Origin: Candidatus Peregrinibacteria bacterium
GTDB taxonomy: Bacteria > Patescibacteriota > Gracilibacteria > UBA1369 > LOWO2-01-FULL-3
Assembly (NCBI GenBank): GCA_018654255.1
Contig: JABILX010000003.1
Span: 160,074 to 224,073 of the forward strand
Reading direction: 5' to 3'
DNA length: 64,000 bases
The notes under the pieces were generated by a model. That model made no database searches, was not told where the DNA came from, and saw only the letters and a list, made by a program, of their open reading frames with translations. Shown here piece after piece: positions 10,020 to 19,501 of this stretch (positions are counted from its first letter, which is position 1; every line of letters begins with the position of its first letter). The translations under genes and the position numbers were made by a program.

Positions 10020-10040
10020 AAATTTTCTATCCTTCATGTC
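10020..10040 (-). repeat. Right arm of the long-range inverted repeat
   Basis: AAATTTTCTATCCTTCATGTC. Confidence 0.85.
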
Positions 10041-10123
10041 AATGTACTATTGCCGACAAACCAGCTATCACTCAAGCCCGCAAAACGAGCGAGGACCACC
10101 AATATTAAGCCAACAAGGTCAGG

Positions 10124-10152
10124 ATATTACACATTTCAAACCTATAAATCAA
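10124..10152 (-). promoter_or_regulatory. Sigma70-like promoter for the 9.4-10.1 kb minus-strand unit
   Basis: TTGATT-N17-TAATAT on the minus strand. Confidence 0.5.
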
Positions 10153-10208
10153 CGTATTTTACTTACAAAGACAAAAAAACTATAATCAAAAAAGCTTAAC
10201 CAACAAAA

Positions 10209-11324
10209 ATGAAAAAACTAGCAATCATTCTCTACATAATCTTTGCCACAACAACCTTTGCACTAACCATCTTTATAAACCTCAAGGAATCAAAATTTCA
10301 TCCACCACAAGACTCATCAAACTACACCCACGAATTCATTCACGGAGAAATTAAGCAAATTGATACAAACGATGAAACTCGCCAAAAAGAACTCAAAGTA
10401 AAAGCAAACTCAGGATCAGAAGAAGGAGAAGGAATAATTGTTAACGTAGATCCAAAATACAATTACAACGAATACAAATCAAAAGACGAAGTCCTGGTCT
10501 ACAAAGAAATAAACGTAGAAACAGGAGAAATAAACTATGAAGTTACAGACTACTACCACCAAACAGGACTCGCAGTCCTTTTCATACTTTTTTCGATAAT
10601 AACAATCTACATAGCACGTAAAAAAGGTCTGAACTCACTAATCAGCGTAATTGGATCTATAGCACTTTTCTACTTCATCTTTCTAAAACTCATACTCATA
10701 GGATTCTCTCCCCTACTAGCAGTCCTAATATACGTCACAACAATCACCGTCCTTTCAATTCCACCAATACATGGATTTAACAAAAAATCTCTTTCGTCAA
10801 TAATTACAATTTTCTTAGGATACTTGGTATCAATAGTAATTACTTTTGCCTTCAAAGAAGTAGCTCAACTCGGGTCAGCTTCATCGGAAGAGCTTCGAAC
10901 ATTAACAGTAATTTATCCAGGCATAGACCTGGTTGAAATCCTAATAGCTTCACTGTTTTTAGGAGCAGCCGGAGCAATAATAGACACAGCCATTTCAATT
11001 GCATCACCAATCTTTGAAGCAGTCAAAAAAACTTCAAAAACAACTTTCCGCGAAGTCTATAAAACAGGGATGGAAGTAGGAAAAGATGTCTTGGCATCCA
11101 TGACAAACACCCTGTTGCTCGCATACATAGCAAGCTCTCTACCATTTCTAGTCATAATTACTTTAGCGCACAGCGGAACAGAAAACGCCTTTTCAGAATT
11201 AATAAACATCGACTTTATAGCACTAGAATTAACTAGAATTTTCATCGGAGCTGTTTCCTTGGTAATATTAATTCCAATAGTAAGTTCAATATCTGCATAT
11301 TTCTTTGTAAAAAATGACAACTAA
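10209..11324 (+). CDS. YibE/F-like multi-pass membrane protein
   Basis: N-terminal extracytoplasmic domain followed by multiple TM helices; GAIIDTAISIASPI...VGKDVLASMTNTLLLAY. Confidence 0.8.
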   Translation: MKKLAIILYIIFATTTFALTIFINLKESKFHPPQDSSNYTHEFIHGEIKQIDTNDETRQKELKVKANSGSEEGEGIIVNVDPKYNYNEYKSKDEVLVYKEINVETGEINYEVTDYYHQTGLAVLFILFSIITIYIARKKGLNSLISVIGSIALFYFIFLKLILIGFSPLLAVLIYVTTITVLSIPPIHGFNKKSLSSIITIFLGYLVSIVITFAFKEVAQLGSASSEELRTLTVIYPGIDLVEILIASLFLGAAGAIIDTAISIASPIFEAVKKTSKTTFREVYKTGMEVGKDVLASMTNTLLLAYIASSLPFLVIITLAHSGTENAFSELINIDFIALELTRIFIGAVSLVILIPIVSSISAYFFVKNDN

Positions 11325-12966
11325 AACCTGCCCCCTCACGAACAAACAATTCACCATAGATCCAGAAGATCTAGCTTTTTACAAAAAACAAGGAGTCCCA
11401 CCCCCTACCCTCTGCCCGGACGAACGCCAACGCCGCAGACTGATGTTTCGCAACGAACGAAATCTCTACCCACGAAAAGATTCGATGACCGGAGAAACAA
11501 TCATTTCTCGTTGGACAGATGACACCCCATTCCCAGTATACGATTCCAAAAACTGGTGGTCAGACAAATTTGACGGACTAGAATACGGCCAAGATTTCGA
11601 CTTCAACCGCCCATTCTTCGAACAATTCGAAAAACTGCGCAACCGCGTCCCACGAATAGCCCTATACAATTTCGATTCGGTAAACAGTGAATACACAAAC
11701 CACTCAGGCTACAACAAAAACTGCTACATGTGCTTCAACATCGGCAAACTCGAGGACTGCTACTACGTCACAAACTACTCAATAGACAACAAAGACTGCT
11801 GCGACTGCTATGCCATCGAAAGATCCCAACTCCTCTACGAATGCTTCATGTGCGACAACTGCTATTCAAGCAAACATCTAGTAAACTGCAATGGTTGCCG
11901 AGACTCGAACTTCCTCTTTGACTGCAGGAACTGTCAAAATTGTTTCATGTGCTGGAACCTTCGAAGCAAAAAATACTGCATACACAATGAACAAAAATCA
12001 AAAGAAGAATACGAAACATACATGGCCAATCTAGACCTCTCATCTCACCAACAATTCTCCCAACTAGCAAAAGAATTCAAAGACAACATCAAACACAAAG
12101 CCACACACAAAGCAGCCTTCATTACAAAATCAGAAAACTGCACCGGCGACTACATCACAAACTCAAAAAACGCACACATGAGCTATTACGTCATCGACTG
12201 CGAAGACGTAAAATATTGCTACGACATATACGGCGCAAAAGACTGCTACGACTCATACGAACCTGCTTGGAAAGTAGAACGCCTCTACGAAACCCACGCC
12301 TGCAACGAGACACAATTCATGATCGGCTGCGACACATGCATTCGCTCAGCCTTCCTCAACTACTGCGACAACTGCCACAACAGCAAACACCTAACAGGCT
12401 GCATCAGCTTAAAGAAAAATGAATACTGCATCCTCAACAAACAATACACCCGCAAAGAATACGAAGAACTCCTGCCACGCATCAAAGAACACATGATTCG
12501 CACAGGAGAATAGGGAGAATTTTTCCCACATGCACTCGCTCCATTCCCATACAACGATTCAAAAGCCCAAGACTATTATCCACTCACAAAAGAACAAGCC
12601 CTCGAACGCAAATACACCTGGCGCGACAAAGAAGAAAAAGACTACAAGCCAGCAACTCTCGCAGAAATCCCAGACAACATCTCAGACTGCACAGAAAACA
12701 TCACCCAAGAAATACTAACCTGCGAAGAAACTGGCAAAAACTACCGCATAACACCTCAAGAACTCAAATTTTACCACCGCCAAAACATACCAATTCCGCG
12801 TAGACACCCAGACACCAGGTATGAAAACCGCATTCAACTCCGCCACAAACGCCACCTCACAGAACGCACCTGCCCAAACTGCCAAACAAAAGTCCTCTCA
12901 GTATTCAAAGAAACCAATCCAGAAAAAATTCTCTGCGAAAAATGCTATTTAGAGAAAGCATATTAA
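11314..12966 (+). pseudogene. Cys-rich protein interrupted by one in-frame TAG (11314-12513 plus 12514-12966)
   Basis: Same frame continues 150 codons after TAG at 12511-12513: GE*GEFFPHALAPFPYNDSKAQDYYPLTKEQA...CPNCQ...CEKCYLEKAY*. Confidence 0.8.
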
Positions 12967-12983
12967 AAAACCAACACCAACTG

Positions 12984-13011
12984 TTGACAAAACATCGCGA
13001 ATCGATAAAAT
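12984..13011 (+). promoter_or_regulatory. Sigma70-like promoter
   Basis: TTGACA-N16-TAAAAT; ATG at 13019, so transcript is nearly leaderless. Confidence 0.7.
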
Positions 13012-13018
13012 ACCCTCC

Positions 13019-13630
13019 ATGCTATCAATAGAATTAGATCCAACTCAATTAGACCTCAAAGAAGAAGCGCACAAAAACATCGCTGAAATTTTGGATGACA
13101 TAAAAAGAAGAGCCAGTGAAGCAGGAGTAGAAGCAACCCTAACAGAATCACCAGATGGCAAAATTAAATACGAAGTAATTTTACCGGATAGAAAAATTAC
13201 TTTGATTCAAGAAACCACCGCAGAAGGAGTGACGACACAAATGAAAGTCGAATTAGTAGCAGAACCCCTCTTGGAAGTTTGGGACGAAGGAGCTAGCGTA
13301 AACATGGACAAAAAAGGTAGATTTTTTATGCCGGCAAAAATAAGAAAAGCCTTCGAGTTCAAACCGGAACAAACCATCTACCTCTACACAAAAATCAACG
13401 ACCCATCGACAATGATATATTCACTGGAACCTGTTAAAAGACCTGTTGGATACAAAGGCCCAATGGTTAAACAAATTGACTCATCAGATAGGATTTCCAG
13501 CGTACCAAGATCTTTTTTAGACCATACGGGAGAAAGTAGAATAACAGTATACCCATGCGGAAGATTTATAGTTGTAAGAAAAAGCAGCGACCCAGAGCCT
13601 GACGAAGAGACATTGAAAGCCTTCTGTTAA
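13019..13630 (+). CDS. Protein with MraZ/AbrB-like C-terminal region (two SpoVT-AbrB-like halves)
   Basis: VNMDKKGRFFMPAKIRKAF and DSSDRISSVPRSFLD...GRFIVVR. Confidence 0.55.
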   Translation: MLSIELDPTQLDLKEEAHKNIAEILDDIKRRASEAGVEATLTESPDGKIKYEVILPDRKITLIQETTAEGVTTQMKVELVAEPLLEVWDEGASVNMDKKGRFFMPAKIRKAFEFKPEQTIYLYTKINDPSTMIYSLEPVKRPVGYKGPMVKQIDSSDRISSVPRSFLDHTGESRITVYPCGRFIVVRKSSDPEPDEETLKAFC

Positions 13631-13663
13631 CTAACACTACTGTATAACCTGGCAGGCCATAAC

Positions 13664-14881
13664 CTACGATACAACTCCGATCTTTTTTCTCAACTCTTGC
13701 CTCCTCTTGTCAGAAACAAAAGCAGCCTCCACCCCATATTGAGTCATCCTGACCACATCCTCGGGAGAAATCCTCAAAGCATCGGCATTCCTAATCAACA
13801 ACTCTCTCACGCTTTCACTTCCAAAACTAAGCGGATCGTCAGTTCCAACAGAAACACTAATTCCATGATCCAAAAACTGCCTTAAAGGATGCTGAGAAAC
13901 TGGCATATATCCCAAAAGGTCATTGCTCACAGGACAAGTCTCTACATGAACACCTTTGTCCCTACAATAATCCATAAGTCTAGGATCAGAAATCAAAGAT
14001 GTTCCATGACCTATTCTTCTCGCCCCAACATCAATCGCCTCACTAATAAAAGAAGCAGGAGCTTTCTCAAAACGAGGAGGCCTAGACTGCTCCCCCGCAT
14101 GAATAGTAATCGGAGCACCAGCTTCACGAACAGGAGCGATCACATCCCTAAATTTAGAAGGCGGAAATCCTGGTTCAACACCAGCTAAATCCAAACCAAG
14201 AGGAAAATCAGAAGTATGCATCTTTGCAACAACATCAACAACACCTTCGGCATATTGATCCGCTTTTTGTTTACTGAAACAAGCAATGTAAGTAGCACTC
14301 AACCCACTCTTCTCGTACATAGATCGAATACCATCATGAATAGCCCCAATAACCTCCTCATAAGACGGCTCCCCGTCAACAGCAGCCTTATAAGTATAAG
14401 GTGACCCACGAAACTCCAAATGGACACAACCTTTTAACGCCTGCTCCTGGATCTGCCATCTAGTCACATCACGAAGATCTTCAAGAGACTTAATCACTGA
14501 CAAAGGGACGGAAAGCGATGATAAAAAGTTCCGAAAACCCTTCGGAGTCTTGAAAGTAGGAATAATTTGCCTAAAATATTCTTGAATCGATTCAGGGTCT
14601 TGAGGATCAAGAGGAAGAGCTTCATCACTCTTATATTTCAAAATCTTCTCCACCTTATTCCTCTGAGCCAAAGTAGCCACCATCTCTGGACTAAGACCAG
14701 CCTCCAAATGCCTATGCAAATCAACAAATGGAACATCTTCAAAACCTAAACCATTATCAGAAGACACAGCTCCTCCCCTAAAAATCAAAGACGGTGCACA
14801 CCCAGCCACAACAGCCACACCAGTCAACCCAGCACCTAACTTCAAAAAATCACGCCTATCCATGGTTTTATTCTTGCCCAT
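13664..14881 (-). CDS. Adenosine deaminase-family protein with Tat signal and lipobox
   Basis: MDRRDFLKLGAGLTGVAVVAGCA; DLHRHLEAGLSP, HAGEQ, GHGTSL, CPVSNDL, GTDDPLSFG. Confidence 0.88.
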   Translation of the reverse strand: MGKNKTMDRRDFLKLGAGLTGVAVVAGCAPSLIFRGGAVSSDNGLGFEDVPFVDLHRHLEAGLSPEMVATLAQRNKVEKILKYKSDEALPLDPQDPESIQEYFRQIIPTFKTPKGFRNFLSSLSVPLSVIKSLEDLRDVTRWQIQEQALKGCVHLEFRGSPYTYKAAVDGEPSYEEVIGAIHDGIRSMYEKSGLSATYIACFSKQKADQYAEGVVDVVAKMHTSDFPLGLDLAGVEPGFPPSKFRDVIAPVREAGAPITIHAGEQSRPPRFEKAPASFISEAIDVGARRIGHGTSLISDPRLMDYCRDKGVHVETCPVSNDLLGYMPVSQHPLRQFLDHGISVSVGTDDPLSFGSESVRELLIRNADALRISPEDVVRMTQYGVEAAFVSDKRRQELRKKIGVVS

Positions 14882-15076
14882 ATTAACAATAGTTAAATTT
14901 TAAGTTTGGAGAGCATTCTAAGACTTTCAGAGACAAATTGTAAAGAGTTTTTCATATAAGAATCCCCACAAACTCATGAGTGAGAATTCTTCTTGAGCTC
15001 GCGTAGCATTTTTTCAGCGGGTCTTGTGGGCTCAAGCGAAAGAAGATTCGAGCGAAAACCTTTCTCGATAAAAAGA

Positions 15077-15892
15077 TTAAATTCCTCTAGTTCCCTCATC
15101 AACTGCTTCAGAAACATCCGCTCGCCCTTCATCAACAACAGAAGAAGGCAAAAGCGCCTTAAGATCCTCAAAGGAAACATGCAAATAAACTCCTCCTTCC
15201 GAAGGGAGGGGTTCACCCATCTTGATCGAAAAACCTAAAGGCCTATTACTAAGAACATAAGTACAAAGCCGATCCAACCCAGCATCATCGAAAGTATGAG
15301 CACGAACCCTCAAGTGTCCATCAACCTCTCTCAAACTAAGATGGTCAAATGCCGTACTAGATCCCCCAATATGACGCTGAACAACCTCATCAAAGTGCGC
15401 ATTAGCCCAATGCAATTGAGGTCTCGTAATTTGATTAGCAGTTAAAGGAGCTTCTTCAACATATATCCCTGCAGGCTCACCCCTGCTAACCAGTTGAATT
15501 TCAAACTTATTCACATCAAAAGCCACTCGAAATTTACCCTCCCCCATCGGAGCAACATTATTTGTAGAATGACAATAACCCATAGCATTCTCCACCATTC
15601 TCAGATCACTATAAGGATGGCTCACCACAGTAACATCTACAGTAAAAACCTCTGCAGTCGCATGCCTCATAAATTTATCAAACTCAAAACCACAAGACGC
15701 AAGGCCTGTCTGATTCTTAAAAAGAACCTCAATCCTTCTCTCAAGTTCGGCTTTAGCTTCCCCTTCAGCACTCGCAGAATTGAATTCATCCGGCAAAGAC
15801 ATATCACCCCCTGGCCCGAATTTACCAGAAATCATTCGTAAAAGATCTTTAGTGGTTTTCGTTTCAACTCTAGGAACTTCCATTCTATCCAT
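15077..15892 (-). CDS. Hypothetical protein; start moved to ATG at 15892
   Basis: Track start ATG at 15922 overlaps the -10 box of TTGACA-N16-TATAAT (15948-15921). Confidence 0.65.
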   Translation of the reverse strand: MDRMEVPRVETKTTKDLLRMISGKFGPGGDMSLPDEFNSASAEGEAKAELERRIEVLFKNQTGLASCGFEFDKFMRHATAEVFTVDVTVVSHPYSDLRMVENAMGYCHSTNNVAPMGEGKFRVAFDVNKFEIQLVSRGEPAGIYVEEAPLTANQITRPQLHWANAHFDEVVQRHIGGSSTAFDHLSLREVDGHLRVRAHTFDDAGLDRLCTYVLSNRPLGFSIKMGEPLPSEGGVYLHVSFEDLKALLPSSVVDEGRADVSEAVDEGTRGI

Positions 15893-15920
15893 TTCAATCT
15901 GGTTATTATAATTAGGCGAC

Positions 15921-15948
15921 ATTATAACTAAGCCACCCCTTTTGTCAA
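15921..15948 (-). promoter_or_regulatory. Sigma70 consensus promoter
   Basis: TTGACA-N16-TATAAT on the minus strand. Confidence 0.75.
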
Positions 15949-15960
15949 GCCCTTAATATC

Positions 15961-16035
15961 TGGCAGGCCCAAGAGGATTTGAACCCCTACTTTTGGTTTT
16001 GGAGACCAACGTGCTACCGTTGACACTATGGGCCT
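15961..16035 (-). tRNA. tRNA-Trp (CCA anticodon), 3' CCA encoded
   Basis: Acceptor AGGCCCA/TGGGCCT, anticodon stem TTGGT-CTCCAAA-ACCAA, T-arm GTTCAAATC, G discriminator + CCA. Confidence 0.95.
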
Positions 16036-16190
16036 GTATTTTTAAATAACGCGCGGTAATTGTATAGCCGCCCTTTATCTTTTGCAAACACTTTTGTCCT
16101 CCAATTTAAAACTCAACACACCTTGTTTACAAAAGAGGACCGTTGTGTTATAATAACAAAGAAAACTAAAATAAATAAACCAACTATAAA

Positions 16191-16766
16191 ATGACCGACG
16201 TACCAGCAAGAATACTTCACCCTGAAGACATCCCCCTGGAAGACCAACACCCCGATTTGGCAACCCTCCCAGAAGGCTTGAGACCAACAACACAAGGCGA
16301 ACGAACTCGCACAATGCTATTGGACGAACTGTCCAAAGTTGGCGGAATATCGACTGCAATGCTCACAATTAAAGATCGTATGGAAGACGCAAACCAAAGC
16401 TGCCGTAACATGTTCAACATATATGCAAATGGATTACTTCCAGCAGACCAGGAAAGATTCCCAGATGGTCACCCGCAAAAAGAATGGGTAAATCAATATC
16501 ATCAACTTAAAGAAATCTACGACCTTCTCGATAAAGTAAGGAAGACCCATCAAAAAAAAGGAGAACAAACTGAAAGAGAAGAGCGAAAAGCAGAAAGGGC
16601 AACAGAGCTCGGCCAATCAGAAGGAGAAGTAAGAGTTAAAGCTGCAAGACAAATGATTGACAAGAGTGTAGCCTCAATCACCTCAGCTCTTTCACGAGCA
16701 ATAGGATTGATTAGAAAAATACCACAAGAATATCTCACATTCCAAAGATGGGAGTGGTACCCTTAA
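16191..16766 (+). CDS. Hypothetical protein, 191 aa
   Basis: ORF with upstream TTTACA-N17-TATAAT promoter. Confidence 0.75.
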   Translation: MTDVPARILHPEDIPLEDQHPDLATLPEGLRPTTQGERTRTMLLDELSKVGGISTAMLTIKDRMEDANQSCRNMFNIYANGLLPADQERFPDGHPQKEWVNQYHQLKEIYDLLDKVRKTHQKKGEQTEREERKAERATELGQSEGEVRVKAARQMIDKSVASITSALSRAIGLIRKIPQEYLTFQRWEWYP

Positions 16767-16780
16767 TTAAAAAACTCCAT

Positions 16781-16960
16781 CTAATTCCCTTTCTTAGTAT
16801 CCTTTCTCTTATGTTCTATATGCTTCCTGCATTGAGGACAGAATTTCTTCAATTCCTTGGTTATTCGCTCATTTTCACGCCTATTGTAGTAAGTAACGTA
16901 GTTTGCACGATTACACTCCCCACAAAACCATGTACAGTACTGACTTTTTCCTTTTGCCAT
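16781..16960 (-). CDS. rpmG: 50S ribosomal protein L33 (absent from ORF track, 59 aa)
   Basis: MAKGKSQYCTWFCGECNRANYVTYYNRRENERITKELKKFCPQCRKHIEHKRKDTKKGN; two CxxC motifs. Confidence 0.93.
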   Translation of the reverse strand: MAKGKSQYCTWFCGECNRANYVTYYNRRENERITKELKKFCPQCRKHIEHKRKDTKKGN

Positions 16961-17060
16961 CTAAATAAAGATTAATTTATCAGCCCTTTAATCTGGGCCA
17001 GCAGCCGTATTTTACAGAAGAGCGCCTAGAAGTCAAAGAAAAACTCCAACTCCCTAAGCC

Positions 17061-17657
17061 TCAAGACACTTTCACGGTTCCATCCTCATCTATTTCAACC
17101 CCAATAATTCCCTCAAGATCAACAACCCTCCTCCCCATATCATCACCAACAATCTCCTCAGTATCCTCCTCCAACACACCTATTCTGTGTCCAAGATCCT
17201 TCCCAAGCAAAGTCTCATCATCAGTTCGAGTTTTAGCATCAAATCCAAAATTATACTTAAAAAACCATCTAAAATACATAGCCGCTTCACCAGCAGATAC
17301 AAGATCAGGAATCCGTCTACCAGGAACCTCCATTTCATGACTTTGAGGCAGTTCTGATCCAACAACAAGCCCATTGTAATAAGCATCCTGATAAACATCT
17401 CCAGTTCTCCTCATTCCCAGACCCACAAAACATCTCAAATCTTGGAATCCAAAACCAATCAACCTCATCCTCGCCCTAACAGGGATCATAACACCTTCAA
17501 CAGTAGGATGGATTAAATTAAGATCAACTTCATATACACCAGAATTATACTCGCCAATCACAGCAACATTCTCAGGCCTAGGCTTTGGCTGAGTATCCTC
17601 GCCCGGAAAAGTGTCTTCATCAGCAATCCTTGCTTTATCTTTTTCGTCCATTTCCAT
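17061..17657 (-). CDS. Hypothetical protein, 198 aa
   Basis: Long ORF, acidic composition. Confidence 0.65.
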   Translation of the reverse strand: MEMDEKDKARIADEDTFPGEDTQPKPRPENVAVIGEYNSGVYEVDLNLIHPTVEGVMIPVRARMRLIGFGFQDLRCFVGLGMRRTGDVYQDAYYNGLVVGSELPQSHEMEVPGRRIPDLVSAGEAAMYFRWFFKYNFGFDAKTRTDDETLLGKDLGHRIGVLEEDTEEIVGDDMGRRVVDLEGIIGVEIDEDGTVKVS

Positions 17658-17719
17658 TTTTTAATTCTTAGTTAGGGTCAGTAATTTAACCACAACAACC
17701 CGCTTCCGTCAACCCCCTG

Positions 17720-17748
17720 TTGACCCAGAAGCAAAAGCACTCTAAAAT
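17720..17748 (+). promoter_or_regulatory. Sigma70-like promoter
   Basis: TTGACC-N17-TAAAAT upstream of ATG 17769. Confidence 0.65.
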
Positions 17749-17768
17749 ACGCACCATTTCCCCAAAAC

Positions 17769-18266
17769 ATGGAACAATCAACTGCACCACAAATAGAAGA
17801 AAACCCCGTTATAAACGAAATATCAGAAGGTCTTTACAGGTTAATATTAAAACGCCTCAAAACCCCTTTGGTCAAAGGCCCCCTGCTGAAGCTCACAACT
17901 CGTTTTCACACAAACACCAAACAACAAGGCCTCACACACGCACAAATAGGAGAAGTCAGTCTGCTAATTTTCAATGAACTCAATAAAATTTTGGGTCGAC
18001 CAGAGCTAGAAGATCCACAACAAGAAAACTCAACCCCAGAGATCGATAAAACCGTAGAAACAACAATGAAATCAGTTCACAAAATCCTATCAATGCCCCC
18101 ACCAATCCCAGCAATATGCAAACAAATTTTAGCCAAAGTCCTAGATCGATGCGAAGAATTGATTTCAGAACACTCCCTCTCTCCAGAAGAAATTAAACAA
18201 ATAGGAACAAAGACTTGGGAAAAAGTGAGCACAACAATCTTTCCGGACTCAACCAACCAAACCTGA
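17769..18266 (+). CDS. Hypothetical protein, 165 aa
   Basis: ORF with promoter and short leader. Confidence 0.7.
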   Translation: MEQSTAPQIEENPVINEISEGLYRLILKRLKTPLVKGPLLKLTTRFHTNTKQQGLTHAQIGEVSLLIFNELNKILGRPELEDPQQENSTPEIDKTVETTMKSVHKILSMPPPIPAICKQILAKVLDRCEELISEHSLSPEEIKQIGTKTWEKVSTTIFPDSTNQT

Positions 18267-18296
18267 ACATCCCCTAACTCCTGAACCCAAGGACGG

Positions 18297-18325
18297 TTGA
18301 CAAAACTCCTGTTTCGCAGTAACGT
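18297..18325 (+). promoter_or_regulatory. Sigma70-like promoter
   Basis: TTGACA-N17-TAACGT; ATG at 18334, nearly leaderless. Confidence 0.65.
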
Positions 18326-18333
18326 CACTCTCT

Positions 18334-18732
18334 ATGAAGCTTGCACCAACACTCGCCCTAGTCGTAGCCTTAACAGCATGCGGCCCATCAGGCGAAAAAT
18401 CAGACGAACGAAGGGCCGCACAAGAAATGTGCATCAAATTTGCAAAACGTGTCCGCAAAGACTGTAAAAAAATCGTCAAAACACTCCCATCAGGATCATG
18501 CAAAAACGTCTTAGATAAAGAAGAGGCCTCCTGTAATAAAGCCTACGAAAACTCCAGCGAAGAAGCCCTCAAAAGCACTTGCAAAACATTCGGAGACAGT
18601 ATTACACAAGCTTGCAACTACAAAGGTAAAAAATCTCAAGAAAAATGTGAAACCAAAGGCAAAAAAAAGGAAAAAAAATGCCTGGAAGCGCTAGGAGTAA
18701 AAACAAACCCTGGAGCCACCGGTGGGAATTGA
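18334..18732 (+). CDS. Cys-rich small lipoprotein, 132 aa
   Basis: MKLAPTLALVVALTACGPSG lipobox; repeated Cys; 3' end overlaps antisense tRNA-Thr. Confidence 0.75.
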   Translation: MKLAPTLALVVALTACGPSGEKSDERRAAQEMCIKFAKRVRKDCKKIVKTLPSGSCKNVLDKEEASCNKAYENSSEEALKSTCKTFGDSITQACNYKGKKSQEKCETKGKKKEKKCLEALGVKTNPGATGGN

Positions 18733-18785
18733 ACCCACGACCCCTCCCTTACCATGGGAGTGCTCTACCCCTGAGCTACGGTGGC
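18711..18785 (-). tRNA. tRNA-Thr (GGT anticodon), 3' CCA encoded
   Basis: GCCACCG...CGGTGGC acceptor, CTCCC-ATGGTAA-GGGAG anticodon arm, GGGTTCAATTCCC T-arm. Confidence 0.95.
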
Positions 18786-18876
18786 TTGTTTTTCAAATAC
18801 TAGTTAGACGACGCCCAAAGTGATTGCTCAGGCATTCTACAAAAACACCACCAAAACCACAATAAGAAACCCCCTA

Positions 18877-18906
18877 TTGACTTAAATACAAACCTCGTAG
18901 TAAGAT
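18877..18906 (+). promoter_or_regulatory. Sigma70-like promoter
   Basis: TTGACT-N18-TAAGAT upstream of ATG 18930. Confidence 0.6.
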
Positions 18907-18929
18907 CCGCCTCCATTACAAAACACACC

Positions 18930-19343
18930 ATGCAAAAACGCAGATTTATAGCTAGGGAAGATGAATTAACAACCTTTGAAGAAGCAGAGACGTTATTGGC
19001 TCAAAATTTACCAGAAACAGACATAGAAACAATCCGAGAAGCAGTAAGGAAAGAATTGTTTCAAGGAGGAGTCCCCCCAACAGAATCAATATACGCAGTC
19101 AAAAGGATGACAGATCGAGCTTCGGTGCTTCGAGAATTCACAAAAGAAGGGGGAAGATTTATAGAGAACAGGAGAGTCGGCGTATTTACAAACAAAGCCA
19201 CGGCCCCAGACAGAAAAGCCTTAAAAGAAAAAGGAATATTAAAACCATCAGAACAAGATCTCCGAGACCACATGAGAGAGCAAATAATAGTAAGAGTACA
19301 AATCTTTCTCAACCCAAAAGCTCCACGCATGAAATTCCATTAA
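18930..19343 (+). CDS. Hypothetical protein, 137 aa
   Basis: ORF with promoter. Confidence 0.7.
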   Translation: MQKRRFIAREDELTTFEEAETLLAQNLPETDIETIREAVRKELFQGGVPPTESIYAVKRMTDRASVLREFTKEGGRFIENRRVGVFTNKATAPDRKALKEKGILKPSEQDLRDHMREQIIVRVQIFLNPKAPRMKFH

Positions 19344-19361
19344 AAAACCCCGTATTGCCGC

Positions 19362-19496
19362 TGAACCTCTAATCTATACCCCGCTAGTTGCAAGGTGGGT
19401 GCCCGCATCTCCAAACCACGGCCTGAAGACATGTAGAGCTCCCTTAGTAGATTTAAGAGAGAGATTTTGAAATCCTGGCGTACAAAACAGAGTCCA
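19362..19496 (-). ncRNA. ssrS: Probable 6S RNA
   Basis: Ends pair: TGGAC-TCT-GTTT-TGTACGCC with GGGGTATA-GATT-AGAGGTTCA; central bubble; apical hairpin; GGGCACCCACCTTG; own promoter TTGATT-N17-TAAAGT at 19530-19502 puts the start at about 19495. Confidence 0.65.
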
Positions 19497-19501
19497 CTAA
19501 A

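Noticed and set aside
16748-16975. 75-aa plus-strand ORF
   Set aside because: Antisense to rpmG (L33), which is clearly the real gene
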